Shown: in pieces, positions 34,576 through 43,031 of the stretch
Numbering within the stretch: the stretch's first letter is position 1
How the letters are laid out: the number at the start of each line of letters is the position of its first letter
Assembly: GCA_049324835.1 (NCBI GenBank)
Contig: JBMOMT010000011.1
Location: 62,001-126,000, forward strand
Source: JBMOMT01 sp049324835
Lineage (GTDB): Bacteria; Chloroflexota; Anaerolineae; CAYNKW01
DNA: 64,000 nucleotides
Direction of reading: 5' to 3'
Translations under genes and position numbers: made by a program
The notes under the pieces: generated by a model
What the model was told of the DNA's origin: nothing
Database searches by the model: none
What the model saw: only the letters and a program-made list of their open reading frames with translations

Positions 34576-34650
34576 CACAGGGCGCTGCCCGATCTCTGCC
34601 TCGGCAGGCCCTGCAAGGTTTAAGCAACTGCACCTGCTGTCTCTGGCGTT
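34576..34650 (-). ncRNA. L10 ribosomal protein leader
   Basis: The minus-strand sequence contains the conserved L10-leader segments (GACAGCAGGTG, then CTTAAACCTTGCAGGG, CCTGCCGAGGCAG and CAGCGCCCTGTG) upstream of rplJ. L10 bound to L7/L12 is known to bind this structure and repress rplJL expression. Confidence 0.8.
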
Positions 34651-34680
34651 GGATATGAATTGTAGTGCGACAACAATCGT

Positions 34681-35394
34681 TTAGACCATCTCCATGGCCA
34701 TGGCCTCGGCAACATCGACTCTGATGCCAGGCCCCATGCAAGAAGTCAGCGTGATCTTTTGGATATAGCGCCCTTTGGCTGCTGGCGGTTTGGCCTGCTT
34801 GACAGCATCCATGACTGCAGACATATTGTCGCGCAGTTTTTCCGCCGGAAAGCTCAATTTACCAAACGGCACGTGCAGGTTGGCCGTGCGGTCGACGCGG
34901 AACTCTACACGCCCCAGGCGCGTCTCGCGCACCAGGTCCGGGATCTGATCGGCCTGGGCCAGCGTGCCCGCCTTGGGGCTGGGCATCAGGCCACGCGGCC
35001 CCAGGATACGGCCCAGGCGGCCCACTTTGCCCATCATCGAAGGCACGGCGATGGCCACGTCGAACTCTAACCAGCCGCCCTGGATCTTTTGAATCAGATC
35101 GTCGCTCCCCACATAGTCGGCTCCGGCCTGTTCGGCCACCCGCGCCTCGTCGCCTTCGGCAAAGACCAGAATGCGCACCTCTTTGCCCAGGCCATGGGGC
35201 AGCACGACCACACTACGCACCTGCTGATCGGCATGGCGCGGGTCCACGCCCAGTTTCATGTGTAGCTCCACCGTCTCGTCGAAACCGGCAAAGCCGATCT
35301 CTTTGACCAGGTCGATGGCTTCCGTTGGTAAATAAAACCTGGCGCGGTCAACCCTGGCTGCCGCTTCATGATATTTTCTGCCTCTTTTAGGCAT
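34681..35394 (-). CDS. rplA: 50S ribosomal protein L1
   Basis: 237 residues with the L1 signatures (MPKRGRKYHEAA at the N-terminus; KVGRLGRILGPRGLMPSPKAGT at about 122-143 is the classic L1 motif; FPAEKLRDNMSAVMDAV). It binds 23S rRNA at the E-site stalk. It is followed by the L10 leader and preceded by rplK. Confidence 0.97.
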   Translation of the reverse strand: MPKRGRKYHEAAARVDRARFYLPTEAIDLVKEIGFAGFDETVELHMKLGVDPRHADQQVRSVVVLPHGLGKEVRILVFAEGDEARVAEQAGADYVGSDDLIQKIQGGWLEFDVAIAVPSMMGKVGRLGRILGPRGLMPSPKAGTLAQADQIPDLVRETRLGRVEFRVDRTANLHVPFGKLSFPAEKLRDNMSAVMDAVKQAKPPAAKGRYIQKITLTSCMGPGIRVDVAEAMAMEMV

Positions 35395-35457
35395 GTGTCC
35401 TCCTCGTGGTCATAACGGGCTGGCGCCCTCCCACCATCCTGTTCTGTTTTCTGAGAG

Positions 35458-35880
35458 TTATTCTTTCAGCTTGATGCCCATGCTGCGGGCCGTACCCAAG
35501 ATCTGACGCTCGGCGCCTTCGACATCGATGGCGTTGAGGTCTTTCATCTTGAGCTCGGCGATCTCGCGCAACTGCTGGGGGGTGATCGTGCCCACCACTC
35601 CACGCCCGGTGTCCGAAGCGCCTTTGGGCACGCCGGCGGCCTTGCGTAGAAGGTCTGGCACGGGCGGCGTTTTGGTGACAAAGGTAAAGCTCTGATCGGC
35701 AAAAACCGTGATCTCGACCGGCACGATGCTACCCGCCTGGGACGAAGTGCGGGCGTTGTACTCTTTGCAAAAGGCCATGATATTCACGCCGTGTTGGCCC
35801 AAAGCCGGCCCCACCGGCGGCGCGGGGTTGGCCTTGCCTGCCGGAATCTGCAATTTGATAATGGCTTTTATTTTTTTCAC
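35458..35880 (-). CDS. rplK: 50S ribosomal protein L11
   Basis: 140 residues; L11 motifs LQIPAGKANPAPPVGPALGQ near the N-terminus and GTARSMGIKL at the end. The start is GTG at 35880, with GGAGG five bases upstream; a TTG four codons earlier overlaps that SD. It is cotranscribed with nusG upstream and rplA downstream. Confidence 0.96.
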   Translation of the reverse strand: MKKIKAIIKLQIPAGKANPAPPVGPALGQHGVNIMAFCKEYNARTSSQAGSIVPVEITVFADQSFTFVTKTPPVPDLLRKAAGVPKGASDTGRGVVGTITPQQLREIAELKMKDLNAIDVEGAERQILGTARSMGIKLKE

Positions 35881-35923
35881 AACCACCTCCAAGAAAACAC
35901 ACCCTCACGAGCGGGTGAGAGCC

Positions 35924-36604
35924 CTATGTTTTTTCGACCTGGAGAAAGTCCAACTCGACCGGGGTCTCGCGTCCAAAAAAGGACACCAGAACCCGCACTT
36001 TGCCCTTCTCCATGTTTACCTCATCCACAGTACCCACAAAATCGGCAAAGGGGCCATCGACGATGCGCACTTTTTGCCCCGCCTTAAAAGTGACCTTGAC
36101 CTTGGGCGCGCCATCTTCCATACGCTTCAAGATGTTCTGAATCTCTTCCTGGCGCAGCGGTGTGGCAATAATCTGCGTGACACCCGGCGTATTACGCACC
36201 ACGTACCACGACTCGTCGGTCATGACCATCTGCACCAGGACGTATCCAGGAAACACACGTCGCTCCACGGTGCGCCGCTTGCCGTCGCGTACCTCGATCT
36301 CTTCCTCGGTGGGTACAACCACTTGAAAGATCTTGTCCGTCATGTTCATGGACTCGATACGCTGATCCAGGTTGTACTTGACCTTGTTCTCGTAACCCGA
36401 ATAGCAGTGAATGACGTACCACTGTTTGGTATCGTCTGCCCCGGCTGTGTCCGCCAACGCAGCGTCCTGAACAGCGCCCAATTCCGCTTCTGGCAGAATG
36501 AGATTGAGCACAGAGCTTTGGGGAGCCTCGTCCTCGCTCCCGTTTTCCTGGATTTCGAGGGGTTCTTGAATTGCGTCGTCGGCCACGAGATCTTCCGAAT
36601 CCAT
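35924..36604 (-). CDS. nusG: Transcription termination/antitermination factor NusG
   Basis: 226 residues. NGN domain: KQWYVIHCYSGYENKVKYNL (about 60-79), then RRVFPGYVLVQMVMTDESWYVVRNTPGV. KOW domain: GQKVRIVDGPFADFVGTV near the C-terminus. The first about 58 residues are an unusually acidic extension (DSEDLVADD, ENGSEDEAP) absent from E. coli NusG. The ATG shares one base with the secE stop (TGATG). Confidence 0.96.
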   Translation of the reverse strand: MDSEDLVADDAIQEPLEIQENGSEDEAPQSSVLNLILPEAELGAVQDAALADTAGADDTKQWYVIHCYSGYENKVKYNLDQRIESMNMTDKIFQVVVPTEEEIEVRDGKRRTVERRVFPGYVLVQMVMTDESWYVVRNTPGVTQIIATPLRQEEIQNILKRMEDGAPKVKVTFKAGQKVRIVDGPFADFVGTVDEVNMEKGKVRVLVSFFGRETPVELDFLQVEKT

Positions 36605-36819
36605 CAGATAATCAGTTCGAACAGTTTGGTAAACAGGAAATCCACCGTCCCCAAAAAGACAGCCATCGCGGCCGTCACCGCCACCACGATGACCGTCAGA
36701 TTGACCGCCTCCTCGCGGGAAGGCCAGGACACCTTGCGTAACTCGGCGCGAGTGTCTTTGAAATACCTGACGATGGCGTTTTCTTTTTTCTGTTGACGCT
36801 GAGCCGATGCTTTAGCCAC
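36604..36819 (-). CDS. secE: Preprotein translocase subunit SecE
   Basis: 71 residues with the SecE core FKDTRAELRKVSWPSREEAVN followed by a single membrane span (about 42-65). It stabilises SecY in the translocon. The secE-nusG-rplKAJL order is conserved across bacteria. Confidence 0.95.
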   Translation of the reverse strand: MAKASAQRQQKKENAIVRYFKDTRAELRKVSWPSREEAVNLTVIVVAVTAAMAVFLGTVDFLFTKLFELII

Positions 36820-36846
36820 GGCAATCTCTCCTCATGTTGTCAACAT

Positions 36847-36883
36847 CACAAGACACCGCCACCACATCAGGCGGTGTCTTGTG
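36847..36883 (-). other. Hairpin between tRNA-Trp and secE
   Basis: A perfect 14-bp inverted repeat CACAAGACACCGCC / GGCGGTGTCTTGTG with a 9-base loop and no T-run. It may be a processing signal separating the tRNA from the secE mRNA. Confidence 0.5.
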
Positions 36884-36891
36884 AGAACCTA

Positions 36892-36968
36892 TGGCAGGCG
36901 AGGCAGGAATCGAACCCGCAGCCTACGGTTTTGGAGACCGTTGCTCTGCCTAATTGAGCTACTCGCCT
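36892..36968 (-). tRNA. tRNA-Trp (CCA)
   Basis: A cloverleaf reads cleanly: acceptor AGGCGAG/CTCGCCT, anticodon stem ACGGT/ACCGT with loop CTCCAAA giving anticodon CCA, T-arm GGGTTCGATTCC. Discriminator G73 and an encoded CCA end are present. Confidence 0.95.
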
Positions 36969-37013
36969 GCGATGGTAACAGGCCAGGCAGCGAATTTCCT
37001 CTGCCGCAGACGG

Positions 37014-37178
37014 CTACTTGGTCTCCCGGTGCATCGTATGGGTCCGGCACCGGGGGCAATATTTACGCAATTCCATGCGGCCCGGATCGTTACGCCGATT
37101 TTTCTGGGTGGCATAATTCCGCTCTTTGCATTCGGTGCAAGCCAACGTGACGACGAGCCTGATGTCCTTTTTAGCCAT
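37014..37178 (-). CDS. rpmG: 50S ribosomal protein L33
   Basis: 54 residues: MAKKDIRLVVTLACTECKER, with a second CxxC in YCPRCRTHT near the C-terminus, so this is the zinc-binding (C+) form of L33. It is located between tuf and tRNA-Trp, as in many bacteria. Confidence 0.95.
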   Translation of the reverse strand: MAKKDIRLVVTLACTECKERNYATQKNRRNDPGRMELRKYCPRCRTHTMHRETK

Positions 37179-37220
37179 GATTCACAAAATGGGGAAACCC
37201 CCACCTCCCTGCCTCAAAGA

Positions 37221-38423
37221 TTATACCAGAATTTCCGTGATCGCGCCAGCGCCCACCGTCAGCCCACCATCGCGGATGGCGAACCGCAGGCCCACCTCCA
37301 GCGCCACCGGCGCGCTCAACGCCACCTCCACGCCGATGTTGTCGCCCGGCATGACCATCGTCACCCCAGGCGGCAGGGTAATCACCCCACTGACATCGAC
37401 GGTGCGCATAAAAAACTGCGGTCGATAACCCGGAAAGAAAGGTTTATGTCGCCCGCCCTCTTCGCGGCGCAAAACATACACCTCACCCCGGAAACGATCG
37501 TGCTGAGCGATCGTCTCCGGCGCTGCCAGCACCATACCCCGCCTGACTTCGTCTGGCGTCACACCCTCGAGCAACAGCCCAACGCTGTCGCCTGCTGCCA
37601 CACGCTCCAGCTTTTTTTTGAACATTTGCATGTCGCCGACAAACGCGCGATGCGTGCTGGCCCTCAGACCCACCAGCTCCACCACAGCGCCACGCTCCAG
37701 ACAGCCCCGCTCTACCCGCCCGGTGGCCACTGTGCCGCCCTCATGACCGGTGTACACGTCCTCCACCGACATCAGAAACGGCTTGTCTACATCGCGGGCC
37801 GGCGTGGGAATATAGTGGTCGATCACACGCAACAACTCCCAGACACAGGCGTATTCTTCCGCCTGCGGATCCCGGCTCTCGCTGCGCAGGGCGCGCCGCG
37901 CACTGCCCCGAACCAGCGGCAAGGCATCGCCTTCAAAGCCATACGCCGAAAGCAATTGCCGTATTTCGGCCTCCACCGCGCCCAACGCGCCCGGCCCGGT
38001 CACCAGATCGCACTTGTTCAAAAACACCACCAGGCTGGCCACACCCACCTGGCGGGCCAACAGCAAATGCTCCCGTGTCTGCGGCATGGGGCCGTCGTCC
38101 GCTGCCACCACCAGAATAGCGCCGTCCATCTGAGCCGCGCCGACGATCATGTTTTTAATGTAATCGCGATGCCCCGGGCAATCGACGTGATGGTAATGCC
38201 GGTTCTCGGTCTCGTATTCCAGGTGCGCAATGGCGATGCTGATACCGCGCGTGATCTCTTCAGGCGCGTGATCGATGTTCCGCGGAGGCACAAACTGAGC
38301 CAGACCTTTGAGCGCCAGCACTTTGGTAATGGCAGCCGTCAGCACCGTTTTGCCATGATCGATGTGGCCAATCGTGCCGATGTTCACATGCGGTTTCTGG
38401 TCGTCAAACCGCAGGGCTGCCAT
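37221..38423 (-). CDS. tuf: Elongation factor Tu, divergent copy
   Basis: A 400-residue EF-Tu: G1 GHIDHGKT (about 19-26), G3 DCPGH, G4 NKCD, domains 2 and 3 through MVMPGDN and GLRFAIRDGG. Several positions almost invariant in EF-Tu differ (E. coli numbering): Thr26 is Val, switch I RGITI is RGISI (Thr61 to Ser), PGHADY is PGHRDY, and in the aminoacyl pocket Phe218 is Tyr, Arg223 is Gly and Asn273 is Ser. The ATG has GGGAGG upstream. It may be a second, specialised tuf; the canonical copy would lie elsewhere. Confidence 0.9.
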   Translation of the reverse strand: MAALRFDDQKPHVNIGTIGHIDHGKTVLTAAITKVLALKGLAQFVPPRNIDHAPEEITRGISIAIAHLEYETENRHYHHVDCPGHRDYIKNMIVGAAQMDGAILVVAADDGPMPQTREHLLLARQVGVASLVVFLNKCDLVTGPGALGAVEAEIRQLLSAYGFEGDALPLVRGSARRALRSESRDPQAEEYACVWELLRVIDHYIPTPARDVDKPFLMSVEDVYTGHEGGTVATGRVERGCLERGAVVELVGLRASTHRAFVGDMQMFKKKLERVAAGDSVGLLLEGVTPDEVRRGMVLAAPETIAQHDRFRGEVYVLRREEGGRHKPFFPGYRPQFFMRTVDVSGVITLPPGVTMVMPGDNIGVEVALSAPVALEVGLRFAIRDGGLTVGAGAITEILV

Positions 38424-38473
38424 CTTGCCTCCCAGACCTGGATTGGACCTGCAACCTCCCCAGAGAATAGTAA

Positions 38474-38546
38474 AGCCCACGATGGGAATTGAACCCATGA
38501 CCACATCCTTACCAAGAATGTGCTCTACCGTCTGAGCTACGTGGGC
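38474..38546 (-). tRNA. tRNA-Thr (GGT)
   Basis: Acceptor GCCCACG/CGTGGGC, anticodon stem CATTC/GGATG with loop TTGGTAA (anticodon GGT), T-loop GGTTCAATTCC. U73; CCA not encoded. Confidence 0.93.
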
Positions 38547-38617
38547 AAATTCAGTGGTCAGAACACAACCGCCAGGGAGAATTCCTCGCCAGCCGCTGCA
38601 CCCTGACCACTGAAGAG

Positions 38618-38699
38618 TGGGCCGGGCAGGACTCGAACCTGCGAAGGCTGAGCCAGCGGATTTACAGTCCGCCCCCTTTGCCGCTCGGGACACCGACCC
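38618..38699 (-). tRNA. tRNA-Tyr (GTA)
   Basis: Class II tRNA with a long variable arm; anticodon loop CTGTAAA (anticodon GTA), acceptor GGGTCGG/CCGGCCC with one G-U pair, discriminator A73. Confidence 0.93.
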
Positions 38700-38703
38700 A
38701 TCA

Positions 38704-38776
38704 AGCCGACGGTGGGAATCGAACCCGCAACCTAACGATTACAAATCGCTTGCTCTTCCGATTGAGCTACGTCGGC
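38704..38776 (-). tRNA. tRNA-Thr (TGT)
   Basis: Acceptor GCCGACG/CGTCGGC, anticodon loop TTTGTAA (anticodon TGT), T-loop GGTTCGATTCC. First gene of the tRNA-tuf-secE transcript. Confidence 0.93.
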
Positions 38777-38786
38777 GCAAAAAGCA

Positions 38787-38815
38787 ATTATACTCGTAAC
38801 CACAGTTGCGGTCAA
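38787..38815 (-). promoter_or_regulatory. Promoter P2 of the tRNA-tuf operon
   Basis: Minus-strand TTGACC (38815-38810), 17-bp spacer, TATAAT (38792-38787), 11 bp before the first tRNA. Confidence 0.8.
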
Positions 38816-38838
38816 ATATCCCAGATTGTCGGGCCACG

Positions 38839-38867
38839 AGTATAACCCGATTCGCCAGAAATGTCAA
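38839..38867 (-). promoter_or_regulatory. Promoter P1 of the tRNA-tuf operon
   Basis: Minus-strand TTGACA (38867-38862), 17-bp spacer, TATACT (38844-38839). Its -10 region (TTATACTCGT) is an inverted copy of the P2 -10 region (ACGAGTATAA). Confidence 0.75.
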
Positions 38868-38872
38868 ATCTT

Positions 38873-39613
38873 TCAACCCCGTTGGCGCCACACCTCATAC
38901 AGCGCCACCGACCCGGCCACCGAGGCGTTTAACGATTCGATGCGCCCGCGCATGGGAATAGACAGCAAAAAGTCGCACTTTTCCCGCACCAGGCGGCGCA
39001 GACCCTGCCCTTCACTGCCCACCACCAACGCCAATGGCAGGTTCAGGTCGGCCTGATGCAGAGACCGTGCGCCCGGCAGGCTCTCTAACCCGGCGATCCA
39101 GATATCCTGGGCCTTGATCTGCTCCATGCTACGCGCCAGGTTGGTCACCTGGGCGACGCGCAGATGCTCCACCGCTCCCGCTGAGGCGTTGACCACAGCC
39201 GGCGTCACTGCTGCCGAGCGGCGCCAGGTCATGACCACTCCCTGCACCCCCACCGCCTCGGCGGTGCGCAACAATGCGCCAAAATTCTGCGGGTCCTGCA
39301 AACAGTCCAGCAGCAGCAACAACGCCAGCTCACCAGACTGCCGCACCAGGCGCAGCAGGTCGACCAGTTCCACGTAAGGGTAACCGGATACCTCGGCCAC
39401 CACCCCCTGGTGATGCCCTCCTCTGGCAGCCCTGTCCAACTCATGGCGGTCGGCGCGTTGAAGCGGCACCTGCCGCTGGTGAGCCAGGCCCAGGATATCG
39501 GCAACAGAGCCGCCCTCCTGAACCCCCTCGGCGATCCAGAGGCGGTGAATCTGTCGCCGCCCGGCCCGCAGGCTTTCCCAGACGGCGTTACGGCCAAACA
39601 GCAAGTCGATCAT
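38873..39613 (-). CDS. rlmB: SpoU-family rRNA 2'-O-methyltransferase (RlmB/TrmH)
   Basis: 246 residues. N-terminal substrate-binding domain (LLFGRNAVWESLRAG) and SPOUT catalytic domain with motif 1 DCLQDPQNFGALLRTAEA, motif 2 LALVVGSEGQGL and motif 3 IPMRGRIESLNASVAGSVALYE. Most like RlmB, which methylates a 23S rRNA guanosine, though the exact target needs testing. ATG overlaps the cysS stop (ATGA). Confidence 0.92.
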   Translation of the reverse strand: MIDLLFGRNAVWESLRAGRRQIHRLWIAEGVQEGGSVADILGLAHQRQVPLQRADRHELDRAARGGHHQGVVAEVSGYPYVELVDLLRLVRQSGELALLLLLDCLQDPQNFGALLRTAEAVGVQGVVMTWRRSAAVTPAVVNASAGAVEHLRVAQVTNLARSMEQIKAQDIWIAGLESLPGARSLHQADLNLPLALVVGSEGQGLRRLVREKCDFLLSIPMRGRIESLNASVAGSVALYEVWRQRG

Positions 39614-41070
39614 CGGACGATGCGCCAGGTGGTGCCTTCCGGGCCATCTTCCAGGGTGATGCCCATTCCGGCCAGTCGATCCCGAATGGTATCGGCCAGG
39701 GCCCAATCTCTGGCCCGGCGCGCTGCCTGCCGCATCTCAATGATCATCTGCATCAGCTCTGCCTCCAGACCGGCGCCAACCTGTTCAGGTAAAACATCGG
39801 GCACCAGACCCAGAACGGCGCCGCCCAACTCGCGGTAGAGATCGTCGATGGCCTCCAGCGAGGCCCGACCGAGCGGCGCGGCCTCGGTGTCGTTCAGACG
39901 ACGGTTGACCTCACGCGCCAGATCGAACAGGACGCCGATGGCCTTGGGCGCGTTAAAATCATCGTCCATGGCCGCCAGAAAACGCTCTCGATGCTCCCGG
40001 AGATGGTCGGCTACAGCCACGTCGGGCGCGCCATCGTGGGCCGCTTGGAGTTGCGCTCGCACAGCGCGCACGCTGCCCAGCAATCGTTCCAGCCCTTTAC
40101 TGGCGGCTTCCAGGGCCGTCTGGCTGAAATCGATGGGCGAGCGATAATGGCTGCTGAGGATAAAGAAACGCAGCACCAGCGGGCCGTACTGCGCCAGCAC
40201 CTGTTTGATGGTGGTAAAGTTGCCCAGCGATTTGCCCATCTTGACGCCATCGACCGTGACCATGTTGTTGAGCAGCCAGTAACGGGCAAACGGCTGGCCG
40301 GTGATGGCTTCTGCCTGGGCGATTTCACACTCGTTGTGCGGAAAAATGTTCTCCAGGCCGCCGCCGTGGATGTCAAAGGTCTCACCCAGGTATTTCATGC
40401 TCATGGCCGAGCACTCGATGTGCCAGCCAGGGTAGCCCCAACCCCACGGGCTGGGCCAGCGCATGATGTGACCCGGCTCGGCCTTTTTCCACAGGGCAAA
40501 GTCGGCAGGCTGACGCTTTTCAGGGTTCACCTCCACCCGGGCGCCTTCTTGCAGTTCTTCTACCTTGCGGCCCGAGAGTTTACCATATTCTGGAAACCGC
40601 GACACGTCAAAGTAGACCGACCCATTGGCTTCGTAGGCATAGCCTTTGGCCAACAGATCTTTGACCATCTCGATCTGTTCCGGGATGTGACCGCTGGGCC
40701 GGGGTGAGATGTCGGGTCGGGTGACGCCCAGGGCATCCATGTCCTCAAAGTAGCTGCGCATATACATTTCCACCAGCTCCATCGGCTCCACCGCCCGTTC
40801 GGCGGCCCGGCGCTGGATCTTGTCCTCACCCTCGTCGGCGTCATCGGTGAGATGACCCACATCAGTGATGTTTTGTACATAACGCACCCGGTATCCCAGG
40901 TAGCGCAGATAACGCACCACCACGTCGAAAGAGAGGTAGATTTTGGCGTGGCCGATGTGGGCGTGATCGTACACCGTCGGCCCGCAGACGTACATCGTCA
41001 CCTGATCCTGGCGCAAAGGAACAAACGTCTCTTTCTGGCGTGTCAGAAAATTGTAAACCTGCAAAGCCAT
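39610..41070 (-). CDS. cysS: Cysteinyl-tRNA synthetase
   Basis: 486 residues, class I synthetase. Zinc ligands in YVCGPTVYD and WHIECSAM, HIGH motif HAHIGHAK (about 35-42), KMSKS as VKMGKS (about 268). The second zinc region reads FPHNECE rather than FPHHENE, keeping the His and Glu ligands. ATG 41070 has AGGAGGG upstream. cysS-rlmB order with ATGA overlap is common. Confidence 0.96.
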   Translation of the reverse strand: MALQVYNFLTRQKETFVPLRQDQVTMYVCGPTVYDHAHIGHAKIYLSFDVVVRYLRYLGYRVRYVQNITDVGHLTDDADEGEDKIQRRAAERAVEPMELVEMYMRSYFEDMDALGVTRPDISPRPSGHIPEQIEMVKDLLAKGYAYEANGSVYFDVSRFPEYGKLSGRKVEELQEGARVEVNPEKRQPADFALWKKAEPGHIMRWPSPWGWGYPGWHIECSAMSMKYLGETFDIHGGGLENIFPHNECEIAQAEAITGQPFARYWLLNNMVTVDGVKMGKSLGNFTTIKQVLAQYGPLVLRFFILSSHYRSPIDFSQTALEAASKGLERLLGSVRAVRAQLQAAHDGAPDVAVADHLREHRERFLAAMDDDFNAPKAIGVLFDLAREVNRRLNDTEAAPLGRASLEAIDDLYRELGGAVLGLVPDVLPEQVGAGLEAELMQMIIEMRQAARRARDWALADTIRDRLAGMGITLEDGPEGTTWRIVR

Positions 41071-41091
41071 TTCGATTCCCTCCTAAACACG

Positions 41092-41118
41092 ACCCCGCGA
41101 GCCAGGGGCTCGCGGGGT
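41092..41118 (-). terminator. Hairpin between the cytidylate-kinase-like gene and cysS
   Basis: GC-rich stem CCCCGCGAGCC with GGCTCGCGGGG, directly before the cysS SD; the minus strand continues CGTGTTTA. Terminator or processing signal; no T-run. Confidence 0.45.
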
Positions 41119-41235
41119 GCAAGGCAACACTCAGGCGAAACGATCCACCTCAGCCGCCTGCTGCAACCCCCCACCACCGGCGGGCACACGCCCCACAGCA
41201 ATCTTTGGCCACGTCCGCCGTCGGCCTGTCTGCCG

Positions 41236-41976
41236 TCACACCTGATCCTCCGGCCCGACATCCGGCGTCTGGCTCAACGCTGCCGCCACAGCCACCTCGT
41301 CCAGGGCCCGGCAAGCGCCCACCACAGCCGCCACCGCAACCGGAACCGGCAGATCGTCGGTATGCAGGCTCAAATGGTAGAGACGCGGGTCTTGCCAGTC
41401 TGCGCCGTGATAACGGCGCAGGTAATGGGCGCGAGCGTGATCGCTGGCCCGCAGCTCGGCGGCTGCCTGGCGTCGGTCGAGCTGCCTGCGGCTCATGAGT
41501 GTCTCGACGCGGCAGGAAAAGGAGGCCATCACCTGCACATGCAACACGCCGGGTTGATTTTTCAACACCACCTGGCCCCCCTGCCCCACCAGGATCACAT
41601 GGCCATCGCTGGCCAGTTCGCGGATGGCCATATCGACCATGCGCACATATTCGACCATCGACAGGCTCATCGGCGGCTGGAGTGAGGAGAGTAAACCACC
41701 AGTCAGAGCGACACCGACAGAGGCATCGCGGGCAGAGGGCTCCAATGTGGTGGGAATGGCCGGCATGCCATAGACCACACTCAACATCCGATCCACCAGG
41801 CCGCGTCGGCCTTCGTAGCTCAACTCTTCCAATGCGGCGCGTGGCACGCCTGCCTCGATGGCAGCCTGGTTGATGATGTTCTGATCCACCACCCGCAAAC
41901 CCAAGACCTGCGCCACCCCCAGCGCGATGGCCTCGCCGCCGCCAGCCAGTTGTCGAGAAAGGGTCACAATGGCCAA
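41236..41976 (-). CDS. Cytidylate-kinase-like family protein
   Basis: A 246-residue protein of the Cytidylate_kin2 type: starts AIVTLSRQLAGGGEAIALGVA (P-loop replaced by the GGG-type loop of this family), then VVDQNIINQAA, and GHVILVGQGGQVVL. A true nucleoside-kinase activity is unproven for the family. The start is TTG with a weak SD, 2 bp after the PIN-TRAM stop, so likely translationally coupled to it. Confidence 0.8.
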   Translation of the reverse strand: MAIVTLSRQLAGGGEAIALGVAQVLGLRVVDQNIINQAAIEAGVPRAALEELSYEGRRGLVDRMLSVVYGMPAIPTTLEPSARDASVGVALTGGLLSSLQPPMSLSMVEYVRMVDMAIRELASDGHVILVGQGGQVVLKNQPGVLHVQVMASFSCRVETLMSRRQLDRRQAAAELRASDHARAHYLRRYHGADWQDPRLYHLSLHTDDLPVPVAVAAVVGACRALDEVAVAAALSQTPDVGPEDQV

Positions 41977-41978
41977 GA

Positions 41979-43031
41979 TTACCCCGCGTCTGTATCTCGC
42001 CTGGCAAAGATCATCCGCCCGGCAGCCGTCTGGAGCACTTTGGTCACCATCAATGGCACCACCCGCCCGATATCCCTTCGACCTTCTTCGACAACAACCA
42101 TGGTGCCGTCGTCGAGATAACCCACGCCCTGACCCAACTCTTTGCCCTCCTGAATGACCTTGACCTCCAGGGTTTCACCGGGCAAAAAGATGGCCCGCAC
42201 GGCGTTGGCCAATTCGTTGATGTTGAGCACGGTGACGCCCTGTAACTCGGCCACACGGTTGAGGTTGTAATCGTTGGTGACGATGGCGCAGTGCAACTGT
42301 TTGGCCAGCAGCACCAGTTTATCGTCGACCTCGCGCACACCGTCGATGTCCATATCGGTGATGAGAATGGGCACGGTGGAGTCTTTTTGTAGCTTGTTGA
42401 GCATCTCCAGGCCACGTCGACCACGATTGCGCCGCAAGGCATCGGCTGAATCGGCGATGTGCTGCAGCTCGTTCAACACAAAACGCGGCACCATCATCGT
42501 GCCCTGGATAAAACCCGTGCGGCTGACGTCGGCGATACGACCGTCGATGATGACGCTGGTATCCAACAACACCTGGGTGCTTTCCACCGAGCTGCCACCC
42601 TCGCGGCTGCTCATTCGGCGGCTGCCCAGCAGGTTAAAGATGTCCTGGCGGCGCATGACCATGATGGCCACGCCCAGGTAACTGAACACGATCACCCCAC
42701 TAAAAGACAACAGGGCATCGATGGGCGGCGGCAGCAGGCCGATGGGAATGGCCAGCAGGGCCGCCACGACCAGTCCGATGATCAGCCCGATGATGGCCGC
42801 GATCAGTTGCTGCGCCGGCATGCGCCGGATCTGTCGTCGAATAGCCAGAAAAGGACGTGAGGTGAAATACGGCGTCAGCAGCAGACCCAACGCAGCGCCA
42901 GAAAGGCTCAGAATAAGAATGAAACGATAAGACGTCTGGACGGTTTTGGCATCCAGCGACTCGCCCACCTGCCAGCCCACCACCGCCAAAACCACCATAC
43001 CTAACAGGCGCAGAAGAAAATCGGCGCTCAT
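41979..43031 (-). CDS. Membrane-anchored PIN-TRAM domain protein (YacL-like)
   Basis: 350 residues: four hydrophobic segments (about 5-22, 32-50, 72-95, 105-125), a PIN nuclease-like domain (about 152-265; LLDTSVIIDGRIADV, ITDMDIDGVREVDDKLVLLAK, IVTNDYNLNRVA) and a C-terminal TRAM domain (about 275-340). The acidic PIN residues are intact. It belongs to the PilT-N/YacL family with a probable RNA-related role. ATG at 43031 follows a GGAAGGGGG stretch. Confidence 0.88.
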   Translation of the reverse strand: MSADFLLRLLGMVVLAVVGWQVGESLDAKTVQTSYRFILILSLSGAALGLLLTPYFTSRPFLAIRRQIRRMPAQQLIAAIIGLIIGLVVAALLAIPIGLLPPPIDALLSFSGVIVFSYLGVAIMVMRRQDIFNLLGSRRMSSREGGSSVESTQVLLDTSVIIDGRIADVSRTGFIQGTMMVPRFVLNELQHIADSADALRRNRGRRGLEMLNKLQKDSTVPILITDMDIDGVREVDDKLVLLAKQLHCAIVTNDYNLNRVAELQGVTVLNINELANAVRAIFLPGETLEVKVIQEGKELGQGVGYLDDGTMVVVEEGRRDIGRVVPLMVTKVLQTAAGRMIFARRDTDAG

